From Pseudonocardiaceae bacterium (GTDB taxonomy: Bacteria > Actinomycetota > Actinomycetes > Mycobacteriales > Pseudonocardiaceae): 64,000 bases of DNA. Numbering within the stretch: position 1 is the first letter of the stretch; every line of letters begins with the position of its first letter. This document shows positions 1-8,008 of this stretch, piece after piece. Position numbers and translations under genes: made by a program. The notes beneath the pieces were generated by a model. That model made no database searches, was not told the origin of the DNA, and worked only from the letters and a program-made list of their open reading frames with translations. The DNA is taken from positions 62,001 to 126,000 of the forward strand of contig WHSZ01000005.1 of NCBI GenBank assembly GCA_009379845.1. The letters run 5' to 3'.

Positions 1-1
1 G

Positions 2-259
2 CCGGGCGGCGTGGAGATCGCCAGCACCGCGGTCGGCACCCAGGCGTTCGTGCACGGGCAGCATGTCGGCACCCAGTTCCACCCCGAGGCGACGCCGGCC
101 AGCGCGGAAGTCTGGGCGCGGCACTACCACGACGCGCTCGGTGAGGTCGGCGTCGACCACGACGGGCTGCTAGCGGAAACCCGCGCGTTGCGCGACGACG
201 CGCGCCGGCGGGCGCACACCCTCACCGACCGCGTGCTCGCGCGACGCGCCGGCCGGTGA
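2..259 (+). CDS. Class I glutamine amidotransferase, C-terminal fragment
   Basis: Only the last 85 or so codons lie in the window; the start is upstream of base 1. The stretch GTQFHPE matches the conserved FHPE block of class I (triad) glutamine amidotransferases, where the His and Glu complete the catalytic triad; the nucleophilic Cys would lie upstream. These domains release ammonia from glutamine or hydrolyse gamma-glutamyl bonds. The partner domain cannot be seen, so the substrate is unknown. It converges on the trimethylamine monooxygenase gene with 6 bases between the stops. A link to methylated-amine breakdown is possible because that pathway runs through gamma-glutamylmethylamide, but this is inference. 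Confidence 0.7.
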   Translation, partial: PGGVEIASTAVGTQAFVHGQHVGTQFHPEATPASAEVWARHYHDALGEVGVDHDGLLAETRALRDDARRRAHTLTDRVLARRAGR

Positions 260-265
260 GGACCG

Positions 266-1606
266 CTACTCGCCGAGGAAGGTGGCCATCGAGTCGTCCA
301 GCTCCTGCCACCACGGCGTGTGGTGGTTCGGCGCGCCGGTTCCGGTGCACGGCGAGGAGAACCCGCGATCCCGGTACCCGATGATGCTTTCTTCCTTGTC
401 GTGCTCCCACTTCTTGAAGTGCTCGCGGGTGAGGTCGAGGTCGAACACCGGGTAGTCCACGTCCTTGGCGAGGTCGGCTATGTGGTCAGCCTGAAAGTCG
501 ATCTGCTCGAACGCATCGGCGAGGGTGTCCAGCCTGGCACGCCACGCGTCGACGTCCTTGGCCATCTCGTCGCGCGAGGGCAACGACAGCCGCCCGAGCA
601 CGTAGTCGCGCGCGTACCACGCCTGCGCGTCGAACAGGGTGAACGTGTAGAACTGATCCTGCATCCCGAGGTACATCATCTTCGGGTTGTCCAGCCAGAA
701 CACGCCCTTGTAGAGGCTCGGGGTATACAGCACGTTCGCGGTACGCAGCCGCAGGCTGTCCTCGATGAAGCCGAACGAGTGCTGGTACCCGGTGCACAGC
801 ACGATCGCGTCCACCTGCCGCACCGTTCCGTCCGCGAAATGCGCCGTCTTGCCGTCCAGCTTCCGAAGCAGCGGCACCTCGTCGATGCCCTCCGGCCACG
901 GGAAGCCCATTGGCGCGGTGCGGTAGGACACCGTCACGGATTTCGCGCCGTACTTCTTCGACTGCAGCGCGATGTCTTCCGCCGAATAGCTGCTCCCGAT
1001 CACCAGCAGGTCCTTGCCGGTGAATTCCCGTGCGTCCCGGAAGTCGTGCGAATGCAGTATCCGACCAGGGAACTGGGTGAAGCCCTCGAACGTCGGCACA
1101 TTCGGCACGGAGAAATGCCCGGTCCCGACAATGACGTAGTCGAATTCCTCGGTGCGGGTGGCGCCACTCTCGAGTTCCTCGACGATCAGGGCGAACTTGG
1201 CTTCACTGTCGTCGTAAGAAATCCAGCGCACCGCGGTGTTGAACTGAATGAACTGCCGGACGTTGTTCTTCTTCGCCCGGCCGGTGACATAATCGAACAG
1301 CACTTCCCGCGGCGGAAAGGACGGGATCGGTTTCCCGAAGTGCTCGTCGAATGTGTAGTCGGCGAACTCGAGGCATTCCTTCGGCCCGTTCGACCACAGG
1401 TAGCGATACATACTGCCGTGTACCGCATCGCCGTACTCGTCGAGGCCGGTACGCCAGGTGTAATTCCACAGACCCGCCCAGTCGCCCTGCTTTTCGAAGC
1501 ACACCAACTCCGGCACATCCGCGCCTTGCTTACGGGCCTCCTCGAACGCGTGCAGCTGCGCGAGGCCGCTAGGGCCGGCGCCGACCACAGCAACCCGTGA
1601 TGCCAT
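266..1606 (-). CDS. tmm: Trimethylamine monooxygenase (flavin-containing monooxygenase)
   Basis: A 446-residue class B flavin monooxygenase expected to oxidise trimethylamine to trimethylamine N-oxide with NADPH and O2. The FAD-binding motif GAGPSG is at residues 9-14, the FMO signature (F-P-G-R-I-L-H-S-H-D-F) at 179-189, and the NADPH motif GSSYSA at 204-209. Blocks such as SYRTAPMGFPWP and MQDQFYTFTLFDAQAWYARD closely follow bacterial Tmm proteins such as that of Methylocella, as does the length. The ATG is preceded by GGGAGGG. The next enzymes of the pathway (TMAO demethylase, dimethylamine monooxygenase, GmaS) are not in the window. Oxidation of other amines or sulfides is an alternative role. 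Confidence 0.85.
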   Translation of the reverse strand: MASRVAVVGAGPSGLAQLHAFEEARKQGADVPELVCFEKQGDWAGLWNYTWRTGLDEYGDAVHGSMYRYLWSNGPKECLEFADYTFDEHFGKPIPSFPPREVLFDYVTGRAKKNNVRQFIQFNTAVRWISYDDSEAKFALIVEELESGATRTEEFDYVIVGTGHFSVPNVPTFEGFTQFPGRILHSHDFRDAREFTGKDLLVIGSSYSAEDIALQSKKYGAKSVTVSYRTAPMGFPWPEGIDEVPLLRKLDGKTAHFADGTVRQVDAIVLCTGYQHSFGFIEDSLRLRTANVLYTPSLYKGVFWLDNPKMMYLGMQDQFYTFTLFDAQAWYARDYVLGRLSLPSRDEMAKDVDAWRARLDTLADAFEQIDFQADHIADLAKDVDYPVFDLDLTREHFKKWEHDKEESIIGYRDRGFSSPCTGTGAPNHHTPWWQELDDSMATFLGE

Positions 1607-1767
1607 GTCACCCTCCCGTGGTGGATACCAAATCGTTCGGCGTCGGGGTTCGGTGTCGGGCGCAGGCGATCACATCGAACGCTCCGCCGCCTCGCGGCCA
1701 ACGCCCTGCGCCCGGCCGCATGGAGCCGGGCCGGCTGCTTCCCTACATGAGACGTTGTTTACTGATA

Positions 1768-1782
1768 GTGGATGCTATCCAC
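1768..1782. promoter_or_regulatory. Palindrome upstream of tmm, possible operator
   Basis: A perfect inverted repeat, GTGGAT-GCT-ATCCAC, lies about 160 bases upstream of the tmm start in a 241-base intergenic stretch that is locally AT-rich. Size and symmetry suit a dimeric repressor such as a GntR or TetR protein. No regulator gene is adjacent, so the binding protein is unknown. Confidence 0.35.
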
Positions 1783-1847
1783 GCAGCTAAAGCATGTCCA
1801 GGGTTGACGAGCGGAGCATCCAGGGAATCGGCCGGCGGCTCGACAAG

Positions 1848-2273
1848 CTAGCCGGCCTGCCCCGCGAGGTCGGCCTCCACCGCCGCCACTGCCTGGTCCG
1901 GGTCCGCGTCGGTCGCCAGCACGACCCCGTCGCAGATCAGCGCGCAAGCCGCGGTCGCGGCGTTCATCTGCCGGAGCGCGGCAGGGATTGACAACCCGCG
2001 CCGCCGCGCGTCCCGCCAGATCGCCGGAATCAGCCACACGGTGTTCCGTGGATCGACGACGGTGAGCTCCACCTCTTCGTCAGGGAACCTGTCCCGCAGG
2101 GCGCGGTAAACGGCGCCGACCCGCTCCATGTCGACCCGGGTACCCGCATAGGGATCGTCGGCGTCCTCGGCCAGCACGCTCACCGTTTCGCTGCCGAGCC
2201 GCCCACAGCAGCCAGAGCCGGACATCTGCTGGTCCCATTCCCTGACCAGCACAACCCGATGTGGCTGACGCAT
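1848..2273 (-). CDS. Uncharacterised protein with Cys-Cys motif, last gene of redox operon
   Basis: A 141-residue protein of unknown function. Near the N-terminus it has a vicinal cysteine pair in SGSGCCGRLG (about residues 18-27), followed by alternating helix and strand character that would suit a thioredoxin-like fold; no standard CxxC is present. It has a GGGGAG ribosome site before its ATG and follows a glutaredoxin-like gene by 25 bases, downstream of a CcdA-like and a flavoprotein gene on the same strand. That context suggests a role in thiol or metal chemistry. The fold and role are inference. Confidence 0.5.
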   Translation of the reverse strand: MRQPHRVVLVREWDQQMSGSGCCGRLGSETVSVLAEDADDPYAGTRVDMERVGAVYRALRDRFPDEEVELTVVDPRNTVWLIPAIWRDARRRGLSIPAALRQMNAATAACALICDGVVLATDADPDQAVAAVEADLAGQAG

Positions 2274-2298
2274 CGCGGCTCCCCTAGTTGTTCCGGCC

Positions 2299-2640
2299 TT
2301 AGTTGTTCCGGCGCAGCGGCCAGAACTTGCGGCGTGGCTTGGCCGCTCGCGCGTCGTCCAGTAACCGCGGGGCGTGCTCGCGAACGGCCTCGACGACCCG
2401 CCCGACGCTCGGGTTCACCATCGCGACGGGCCCGACGAACACCGTTGGCACCGTTTCGTTGCCGTCCGCGGCCGCGCGCACCCGCGCCGCGGCTTCCGGG
2501 TCGTCCCAGATATTGACCTCGCGGATGGCCAGCCCGGTGTGTCGCAACCGGGTACGCAGCATCGAGCAGAACGGGCAGCCCGGTCGCCAGTAGAACTCGA
2601 CCGAGGTCACCGCGCTCGTGGACTCACTACTCAACGACAC
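2299..2640 (-). CDS. Glutaredoxin-like / mycoredoxin-family protein
   Basis: A 113-residue glutaredoxin-fold protein. The redox-active site CPFC follows strand FYWRPG near residue 20, and the cis-Pro loop ETVPTV is at about residues 62-67, both hallmarks of the family. Mycothiol-using actinobacteria use such proteins (mycoredoxins) to reduce mixed disulfides, and this window also carries mshD. The start is a GTG preceded by GGGAG at good spacing; a shorter start at the later GTG (position 2611) is less likely. It sits 28 bases after the flavoprotein gene and 25 bases before the Cys-Cys protein gene, so it is probably cotranscribed. Confidence 0.75.
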   Translation of the reverse strand: MSLSSESTSAVTSVEFYWRPGCPFCSMLRTRLRHTGLAIREVNIWDDPEAAARVRAAADGNETVPTVFVGPVAMVNPSVGRVVEAVREHAPRLLDDARAAKPRRKFWPLRRNN

Positions 2641-2668
2641 TCAGCTCCCACCGAAGTTGTTGCCGCGC

Positions 2669-3790
2669 CTAGTCAGAAGGTACCCGGTCGGGGGCAAGAT
2701 CAGTCCAGCTCAGCTCGATATCCGCGGGCGGCGAGGCCCCGGTGAACACCGCCGCGCCGAACGCGGCCAGCGCGGGTGCCATCTGGATGCCGTAACCGCC
2801 CTGGCCCGCGAAGAACGCAAAGCCCGGGTACTCCGGCCACCATCCGACAACCGGCGCGCCGTCCGGGGAGAACGTGCGCAGCCCGGCCCACGAGCGATGC
2901 ACGGTGCGCAGTCCCAGCACGGTCAGCCGGTTGATCTCCTCCAGCGCGCGAGCGATACCGAGCTCGTCGGCGCGCGCGTCGCCCGGCTCACACGGCTCGG
3001 CGTCCGCGGGCGAGGCGAGTACCCCGGTGCCTTCCGGTTTCAGGTAGCAGCGCTCGGCCGCGTCGGCGATCAGCGGAGCGGTCGGGTGCCACGGCGCGTC
3101 GCCGCCGACCGGTGAGGTGAACAGGGTCCGCCACTTCGGCACGAGCCCCACGCCCGGCACCCCGGCGAGCCCGGCGATCCGGTCGGCCCAGGCACCCGCG
3201 GCGTTCACCACGAGCTCGCAGTCCAGCACGTGGTCGCCGGCATGCACCCGCCAGCCGGAGCCGCGCCGACCGATCCCCCGCACCGGTGCCGAGGTGCGCA
3301 GCTGCCCACCGCGCTCGCGGAATCCACGCAGGTACGCCTGGTGCACCGCGAGCACGTCGATGTCCTCGCTGCCCTCGTCGAGCGCGGCGAACCGCACCGC
3401 GCCTGGGTTCAGCACCGGGCAGTACTCGCGGGCGCGCACCGCGTCCAGCTCGTGGAGCGTGTCGGGCTGCTCGTCGAGAAGCCCACGGGCCGCGAGGGCG
3501 CTGTGCTCGTCGCTCGCCACCCAGAGAACCGGTCGCGGCCTCAGCGGTGCGGGCAGCTCGAACCGGTCGGCCAGCTCGTCGAACCGGGTACGGCTGGCGG
3601 CGGTGAGCGCGCGTACCGGCCGGCTGCCGTAGCTGGCCAGATAGGTGGCGGCGGAACGGCCAGTGGCGTGCGTGGCCGGCATCCGCTCGGCCTCCAGCAG
3701 CACCACGCGTCGCTCGCCGGCGAGCTGGTAGCCAACGGATACTCCGGCCATACCGCCGCCGATCACCACAACGTCGCAGGTTTCCGGCAT
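2669..3790 (-). CDS. FAD-dependent D-amino acid dehydrogenase (D-arginine dehydrogenase-like)
   Basis: A 373-residue flavoprotein of the DAO family. The Rossmann FAD motif VVVIGGGMAG is at residues 6-15, the block THATGRSAATYLASYG follows, and WAGLRTFSPDGAPVVGW and GQGGYGIQMAPA are near the C-terminus. The same blocks and order occur in Pseudomonas D-arginine dehydrogenase DauA, which oxidises D-amino acids to 2-oxo acids with release of ammonia. The substrate here may differ. The gene starts 9 bases after the CcdA-like gene with only a weak ribosome site, suggesting translational coupling. How electrons leave the FAD is unknown; the neighbouring CcdA and glutaredoxin genes are suggestive. 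Confidence 0.75.
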   Translation of the reverse strand: MPETCDVVVIGGGMAGVSVGYQLAGERRVVLLEAERMPATHATGRSAATYLASYGSRPVRALTAASRTRFDELADRFELPAPLRPRPVLWVASDEHSALAARGLLDEQPDTLHELDAVRAREYCPVLNPGAVRFAALDEGSEDIDVLAVHQAYLRGFRERGGQLRTSAPVRGIGRRGSGWRVHAGDHVLDCELVVNAAGAWADRIAGLAGVPGVGLVPKWRTLFTSPVGGDAPWHPTAPLIADAAERCYLKPEGTGVLASPADAEPCEPGDARADELGIARALEEINRLTVLGLRTVHRSWAGLRTFSPDGAPVVGWWPEYPGFAFFAGQGGYGIQMAPALAAFGAAVFTGASPPADIELSWTDLAPDRVPSD

Positions 3791-3799
3791 GCCGGCAGG

Positions 3800-4615
3800 C
3801 TACTTCGCGTGCTGGGCCCGGCGTTTGCCGAACAGCACCGCGCCGAGCACCAGCACCACGAGCGCCGCGGCCAGTGGCAGCGCGCCGATCCGCTCGACCC
3901 ACGCGGCGAGCCGGTGCTGCACCTCCGCGGAGGCATCGATCAGCTGATCCCCCAGAACTCCGTCGCCAATGAACAGCCGGCCCTCGTAGAACCCGTAGTA
4001 CCCGACGAACAGTCCACCCAGCACCAGCAGCGCACCGCCGAACCAGCGCACCCAACGCGCCACCGCGCGGGCCCGAACAAGCAGCGCGACCACCACGCCG
4101 GGCACGCCGACGACCAGCGCCAGGCCGGCCATGTAGCCGAGATACCCGAGCACACCGCCGACGATCGCCCCATCCCGGAAGGTGATGCTGGTAAGGGCGA
4201 GGAACGGACCGGCGGCGGTGGACAGCGACGCGATCGCGTAGCAGGCACCGAAGCCGAGCATCGAGATCAGCCGCGTTTTCGGGTGCGGCAACACGAATCC
4301 CCTGCCGATGAGCATCCAGAGGCCCAGTAGCACGAGCATCCCGCCGATCACCACCGTGGCGATCGGGAGGTATCGGGGTAGCGCCCCGGTCCGGGGCTCG
4401 ATGGCGAGCACGAACACCTCGAACACCACGAAGAAACCGAGCACCATGGCCGCCGTCGCGGTGAGCGCGCGGCGCAGGGCCGGGAGCGTGCCGTGCGATT
4501 CGCCCGCATCGGCGGCGACCAGCGCCAGGTAGCCGGGCAACATCGCGTAGCCGCACGGGTTCACCGCCACGGCAAGCCCGGCAGCCAGCGCGAAACCAAG
4601 TGGTGCGGTATCCAT
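3800..4615 (-). CDS. CcdA/DsbD-like membrane thiol-redox protein
   Basis: A 271-residue, highly hydrophobic protein with six or more membrane segments. One cysteine lies in the first helix in NPCGYAMLPGYL (residues 19-30) and a second in GFGACYAIASL around residue 146; the CcdA/DsbD-beta family passes electrons across the membrane through such a pair. The last segment (VLVLGAVLFG) ends in a basic tail. It is the first gene of a four-gene minus-strand operon with the flavoprotein, glutaredoxin and Cys-Cys protein genes. No cytochrome c maturation genes are nearby, so export of reducing power to another partner is more likely than a role limited to cytochrome c. Confidence 0.75.
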   Translation of the reverse strand: MDTAPLGFALAAGLAVAVNPCGYAMLPGYLALVAADAGESHGTLPALRRALTATAAMVLGFFVVFEVFVLAIEPRTGALPRYLPIATVVIGGMLVLLGLWMLIGRGFVLPHPKTRLISMLGFGACYAIASLSTAAGPFLALTSITFRDGAIVGGVLGYLGYMAGLALVVGVPGVVVALLVRARAVARWVRWFGGALLVLGGLFVGYYGFYEGRLFIGDGVLGDQLIDASAEVQHRLAAWVERIGALPLAAALVVLVLGAVLFGKRRAQHAK

Positions 4616-4630
4616 CGCCGCGCAGCCTAG

Positions 4631-4680
4631 AGCTCGTGAGTCTTTTCAGGTGCTATAGCCCCCAGAAAGACTCACGAGCT
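4631..4680. repeat. Palindromic repeat element, copy 1
   Basis: A 50-base element with perfect 15-base inverted arms (AGCTCGTGAGTCTTT at 4631-4645; its complement at 4666-4680) and a 20-base loop. It lies in the divergent promoter region between the CcdA-like gene and pobA. The left arm and loop (4633-4662) match 27 of 30 bases at 5951-5980, just past the other end of pobA, showing a dispersed element. It could also act as a terminator-like hairpin or protein-binding site. Confidence 0.75.
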
Positions 4681-4791
4681 CATCCGATAAACGGAAGTAA
4701 GGTCGTTCGAGCGGTGCCTTTCCGGTCACCGTGGCCCGGAACTCGACATCCGGGCACACGTCAAGAACGTCACGAGTTAAGGACACCAACC

Positions 4792-5976
4792 ATGCGCACG
4801 TCAGTCGCGATCATTGGCGCCGGACCTGCCGGTTTGCTGCTCTCCCATTTGCTCGCGGGGGAAGGAATCGAGTCAGTGGTGCTGGAGTCCCGCAGCCGGG
4901 AATACGTCGAGCAGCGGCAGCGAGCCGGAATCCTGGAACACGGTACGGCCGAGACACTGCGCAAGTCCGGCGCTGGCGAGCGGATGGACCGCGAGGGGCT
5001 GGTGCACGAAGGTATCGAGCTGCGCTTCGCCGGCGACGGGCACCGGATCGACTTCGCCGCGCTCGCCGGGCGAAGCGTGACGGTGTACGCGCAGACCGAA
5101 GTGGTGAAGGACCTCATCGCGTTGCGCCTCGCGGCCGGCGGTGACGTGCTATTCGACGCGGAGGCGTACGAAATCGTTGGCGTGGAAACCGATTCGCCTT
5201 CGGTACGCTACCGGCACGGCGGTGCCGAGCAGGAGTTGCACGCGGACGTCGTGGTCGCCGCGGACGGCTTCCACGGGATCGGTCGCCCGACGATTCCGGA
5301 CAGCGTGCTGCGCACCGCCAGCCGCGAGTACCCCTACGCGTGGCTGGGCATCACCGCGCAGGTCCCGCCGTCAACCGACGAGCTGATCTACTGCCGGCAC
5401 GAGCGCGGGTTCGCCCTGCACAGCATGCGTTCCGCCCTGGTCAGCCGGCTGTACCTGCAGGTGCCGGCGGACGACGACGCGGCGAACTGGTCCGACGAGC
5501 AGGTGTGGAACGAGCTCGATCGGCGGTTCGAGAAGCGGGGCTGGTCGCTGCGGCACGGCCCGATCACCGAGAAGTCGGTGACGCCGATGCGCAGCTTCGT
5601 GGCCGAGCCAATGCGGTACGGGCAGCTGTTCCTAGCCGGCGACGCGGCGCATATCGTGCCGCCGACCGGTGCCAAGGGGTTGAACCTGGCCGCCGCGGAC
5701 GTCACGCTACTGGCCGACGCGCTGATCGAGTGGTACCGCTCGAAGGACACCGCGATGCTGGACGCGTACCCGGAAACCGCGCTGCGCCGGGTGTGGCGGG
5801 CCCAGCAGTTCTCCTACTTCATGACCTCGATGCTGCACCGCGATCCGGCGATGGACGAGTACGGCGCGCGGCTGCAGATCGCCGAACTGGACTACGTGGC
5901 CCGCTCGACCGCGGCCGCTACCTCGCTCGCGGAGAACTACACCGGCCTGCCTCGTAAGTCTTTTCAGGTGCCATAA
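4792..5976 (+). CDS. pobA: 4-hydroxybenzoate 3-monooxygenase
   Basis: A 394-residue flavoprotein hydroxylase, the usual PobA length, converting 4-hydroxybenzoate to protocatechuate with NAD(P)H and O2. The FAD motif GAGPAGLL is at the N-terminus, the QRQRAGILEHGT block that contacts flavin and substrate at about residues 42-53, the DG-type motif VVVAADGFHGIGR in the middle, and LAGDAAHIVPPTGAKGLNLA contacting the flavin later. The ATG at 4792 has AAGGAC upstream. The last codons (KSFQVP and the stop) are supplied by copy 2 of the palindromic repeat, so the C-terminus may be altered. No protocatechuate-pathway operon adjoins it; only a distant carboxymuconolactone-decarboxylase-like gene is present. 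Confidence 0.92.
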   Translation: MRTSVAIIGAGPAGLLLSHLLAGEGIESVVLESRSREYVEQRQRAGILEHGTAETLRKSGAGERMDREGLVHEGIELRFAGDGHRIDFAALAGRSVTVYAQTEVVKDLIALRLAAGGDVLFDAEAYEIVGVETDSPSVRYRHGGAEQELHADVVVAADGFHGIGRPTIPDSVLRTASREYPYAWLGITAQVPPSTDELIYCRHERGFALHSMRSALVSRLYLQVPADDDAANWSDEQVWNELDRRFEKRGWSLRHGPITEKSVTPMRSFVAEPMRYGQLFLAGDAAHIVPPTGAKGLNLAAADVTLLADALIEWYRSKDTAMLDAYPETALRRVWRAQQFSYFMTSMLHRDPAMDEYGARLQIAELDYVARSTAAATSLAENYTGLPRKSFQVP

Positions 5977-6032
5977 CCCCGGACGGTGTTTGATGGCTCG
6001 ATCCTGGCAAGCAGATCTCGCTGACTCACGAG
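5951..6032. repeat. Palindromic repeat element, copy 2, holding two stop codons
   Basis: Left arm CTCGTAAGTC (5951-5960) and right arm GACTCACGAG (6023-6032) are complementary except for one position, with about 62 bases between. Bases 5951-5980 match copy 1 at 27 of 30. The left part contains the pobA stop codon (5974-5976); the right arm contains the stop of the convergent EamA gene (6026-6028). The element probably also works as a bidirectional terminator. Confidence 0.7.
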
Positions 6033-6934
6033 CCCACCAGCACCGCCGGGCGGTTGCGCACCCGCTCGTGCCAGCCGAGCGCCGTGACCGCGGCGAGTAC
6101 CACCGCGAAGCCGACCCACTGGGTGCCGGACAGCGTGCTGCCGAGCACCGTCACCCCGACCAGCGCGGCGGTCGCCGGAAACGCGAGCTCGGCGAGGGTG
6201 GCCCGGGCGGCAGGCGTGGTGCGCAACCCGACGTAGTACAGGCTCAGCCCGATCAGGCCAGGTATCAGCGCGAGCAGCACCAGTCCCGGCGCGTTCGACC
6301 ACGCTACGGCGAACGGATCACCCTGGATCAGCACGATGAGCGCGGCGACAGGCAGCCCGGTCAGAAAGCGCAGCACGGTCAGCTCGCGCGGGGACAGCGT
6401 GCCGGACAGGTACCTGCCGAGCACCGTGCCGCCCGCCCATAGCGTGGCCGCGCCGAGCGCGAGCAGTGCGGGATTCAGGGCGGAAACCGTGACACGCAAC
6501 GGATCGGGGAAGGAGAGCAACCACGCGCCAGCCAACGCGGTAGCGGCGAAACCGAGGTAGCTGGGCCGGATGCGCTCGCGCAGCAGGAAGAAGGCCGCGA
6601 GCACCGCGATGATCGGCTGCAGCTTCTGCAGCACCAGCGGCGTGATCGGATCGCCAACCTGAAAAGCCATGGTGAACAGCGCGGTGGCCAGCGCGGAACA
6701 ACCGCCGCCGATCACCAGCACCGCGACACGTTCCGTCGGCGTGCACCGCCGGAACGCGCGTGCCGCCTCGGGCAGCCACGGCAGCAACATCATGACGATG
6801 AGCAGGTGCTCCCAGAACACCACGGTGGAGGCGGGCAACGCGTCGGCGAGCGGCTTGCGCAGCAGCCCGTCGGTACCCCACATCGCGGCGGCGATCGCCA
6901 CCAGCCAGGTTCGATCACTTCGCAGGACGGTCAC
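6026..6934 (-). CDS. EamA/DMT-family permease
   Basis: A protein of about 302 residues with ten predicted membrane helices in two repeated halves, as in drug/metabolite transporters of the EamA family. Family blocks include WGTDGLLRKPLA in helix 1 and PIIAVLAAFFLLRERI before the midpoint. Substrates of this family range from amino acids to drugs and cannot be told from sequence. The GTG at 6934 is chosen because the longer frame runs up against the divergent sod gene and its first 39 residues look noncoding; its ribosome site (GGAAC) is weak. The stop codon lies in the right arm of the palindromic repeat. Confidence 0.8.
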   Translation of the reverse strand: MTVLRSDRTWLVAIAAAMWGTDGLLRKPLADALPASTVVFWEHLLIVMMLLPWLPEAARAFRRCTPTERVAVLVIGGGCSALATALFTMAFQVGDPITPLVLQKLQPIIAVLAAFFLLRERIRPSYLGFAATALAGAWLLSFPDPLRVTVSALNPALLALGAATLWAGGTVLGRYLSGTLSPRELTVLRFLTGLPVAALIVLIQGDPFAVAWSNAPGLVLLALIPGLIGLSLYYVGLRTTPAARATLAELAFPATAALVGVTVLGSTLSGTQWVGFAVVLAAVTALGWHERVRNRPAVLVGS

Positions 6935-7051
6935 GAAGTTCCACGCTACGACGATCGGGAGGCATGGCGGCGCGGTCGCCGTGCAGATCACAGCCGAACA
7001 TCCGGGTGACTTTGGTTGCGTGCGAACCGTCCGCCACGTTAAGGAGGGCAC

Positions 7052-7633
7052 ATGTCACGTCGATTTGTCGCCAGTGTCCTGTCCATCGGTCTTGGTCTTG
7101 GTGCCGCTTTCGGCATCGCCGGCAGCGCGTCCGCCGCCGAATCGCCCGGCTCGGGATTCGTGTTCGCGCACGGCACGTTCGATGAGTACCACCCTGGCCG
7201 GACGGCCAGCACCTACGATCCCGCGCTCGTGCCGGTCGGCTCGAAGGCCAAGGTGTTCGGTGTGGCGCCGCCGAGCGGTGGCACCAAAGTCGGTCTCGCG
7301 GTCCGCGGGCTGGTTCCGGAGCGCGAATACGGCGCGCACGTGCACACCAATTCGTGCGGCGAAACCGGGGACGCGGCTGGGCCGCACTTCCAGAACGTGC
7401 CCGACCCGGTGCAGCCCTCCACCGATCCGGCCTATGCGAATCCGGAGAACGAGGTATGGCTGGACTTCACCACCGACAAGCACGGCACCGGGTTCGCGAA
7501 GTCCCGTGTGGACTGGCAGGTCGGTGATCGCTCCGCGAAGTCCGTGGTGATCCACGAGGAGCACACGCATACCGCGCCCGGCGAGGCCGGGCAGGCGGGC
7601 GCACGGCTCGCGTGCATCAACGTGGACTTCTAG
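7052..7633 (+). CDS. Secreted Cu/Zn superoxide dismutase-like protein
   Basis: A 193-residue protein with a Sec signal peptide (residues 1-28, ending SASA-AE). The SOD fold is marked by HVH (97-99), the GPHF His (112), a His-rich strand HEEHTHT (168-174) and GARLACI with the conserved Arg and Cys (184-189); Cys102 and Cys188 could form the usual disulfide. These cover the copper ligands. The zinc loop between His112 and Asp138 has no histidine, so the normal zinc site is missing. Reference enzymes remove superoxide outside the membrane; activity here is uncertain. Strong AAGGAGG ribosome site; single gene, divergent from the EamA gene. Confidence 0.8.
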   Translation: MSRRFVASVLSIGLGLGAAFGIAGSASAAESPGSGFVFAHGTFDEYHPGRTASTYDPALVPVGSKAKVFGVAPPSGGTKVGLAVRGLVPEREYGAHVHTNSCGETGDAAGPHFQNVPDPVQPSTDPAYANPENEVWLDFTTDKHGTGFAKSRVDWQVGDRSAKSVVIHEEHTHTAPGEAGQAGARLACINVDF

Positions 7634-7699
7634 CCACCGGCGCGCTGGCGGAGTCTCCTGTAATGAACGTGCCCTCGCGCGGCCGACGTCTGTCCATCG

Positions 7700-8008
7700 T
7701 CAAGGGTGCGGCCCGATCGTGACGATAGTCAGCTGACCATCGCCAGGGCCGTAAACCCACCAAATACGCCACGCCGAGGGCGTCCTGTTTTCAACAAAGG
7801 ACTCCCACAACGTGGCGCCGCCTGGTCCAGGCACCGACTCATAGCCATGCGAATTCAAACCTGGGTGGCGCGGACCGGCTTGCTCGAGTAGACGAAGCGC
7901 CTTCCGGACCTTCCTCAACTTCGTTGCGTACTGCCGCTTCGCCTGTAGATCTTCGATGACTTTCTCGGCTTCGCGGGTGTACAGCAATGCGAACGGTGGA
8001 ACGCTCAC
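7700..8008 (-). CDS. Putative RelE/HigB-like toxin
   Basis: A 102-residue basic protein with LLYTREAEKVIEDLQ at the N-terminus, a central Lys/Arg-rich helix and a C-terminal strand WRIWWVYGPGDGQLTIVTIGPHP, the layout of small RelE/ParE/HigB-like proteins that cleave mRNA or poison gyrase. Its GTG overlaps the stop of the upstream small gene by 4 bases (GTGA), the coupling typical of toxin-antitoxin pairs. Base composition here is less GC-rich than the flanks, which suggests transfer. Family assignment is by layout; the catalytic residues are not certain. Confidence 0.55.
   Translation of the reverse strand: MSVPPFALLYTREAEKVIEDLQAKRQYATKLRKVRKALRLLEQAGPRHPGLNSHGYESVPGPGGATLWESFVENRTPSAWRIWWVYGPGDGQLTIVTIGPHP

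Noticed and set aside
320..1600. Long open frame on the plus strand opposite tmm
   Set aside because: High-GC shadow: the frame is antisense to a clear Tmm gene, its product is His/Arg/Val-rich with no family motif and no ribosome site.
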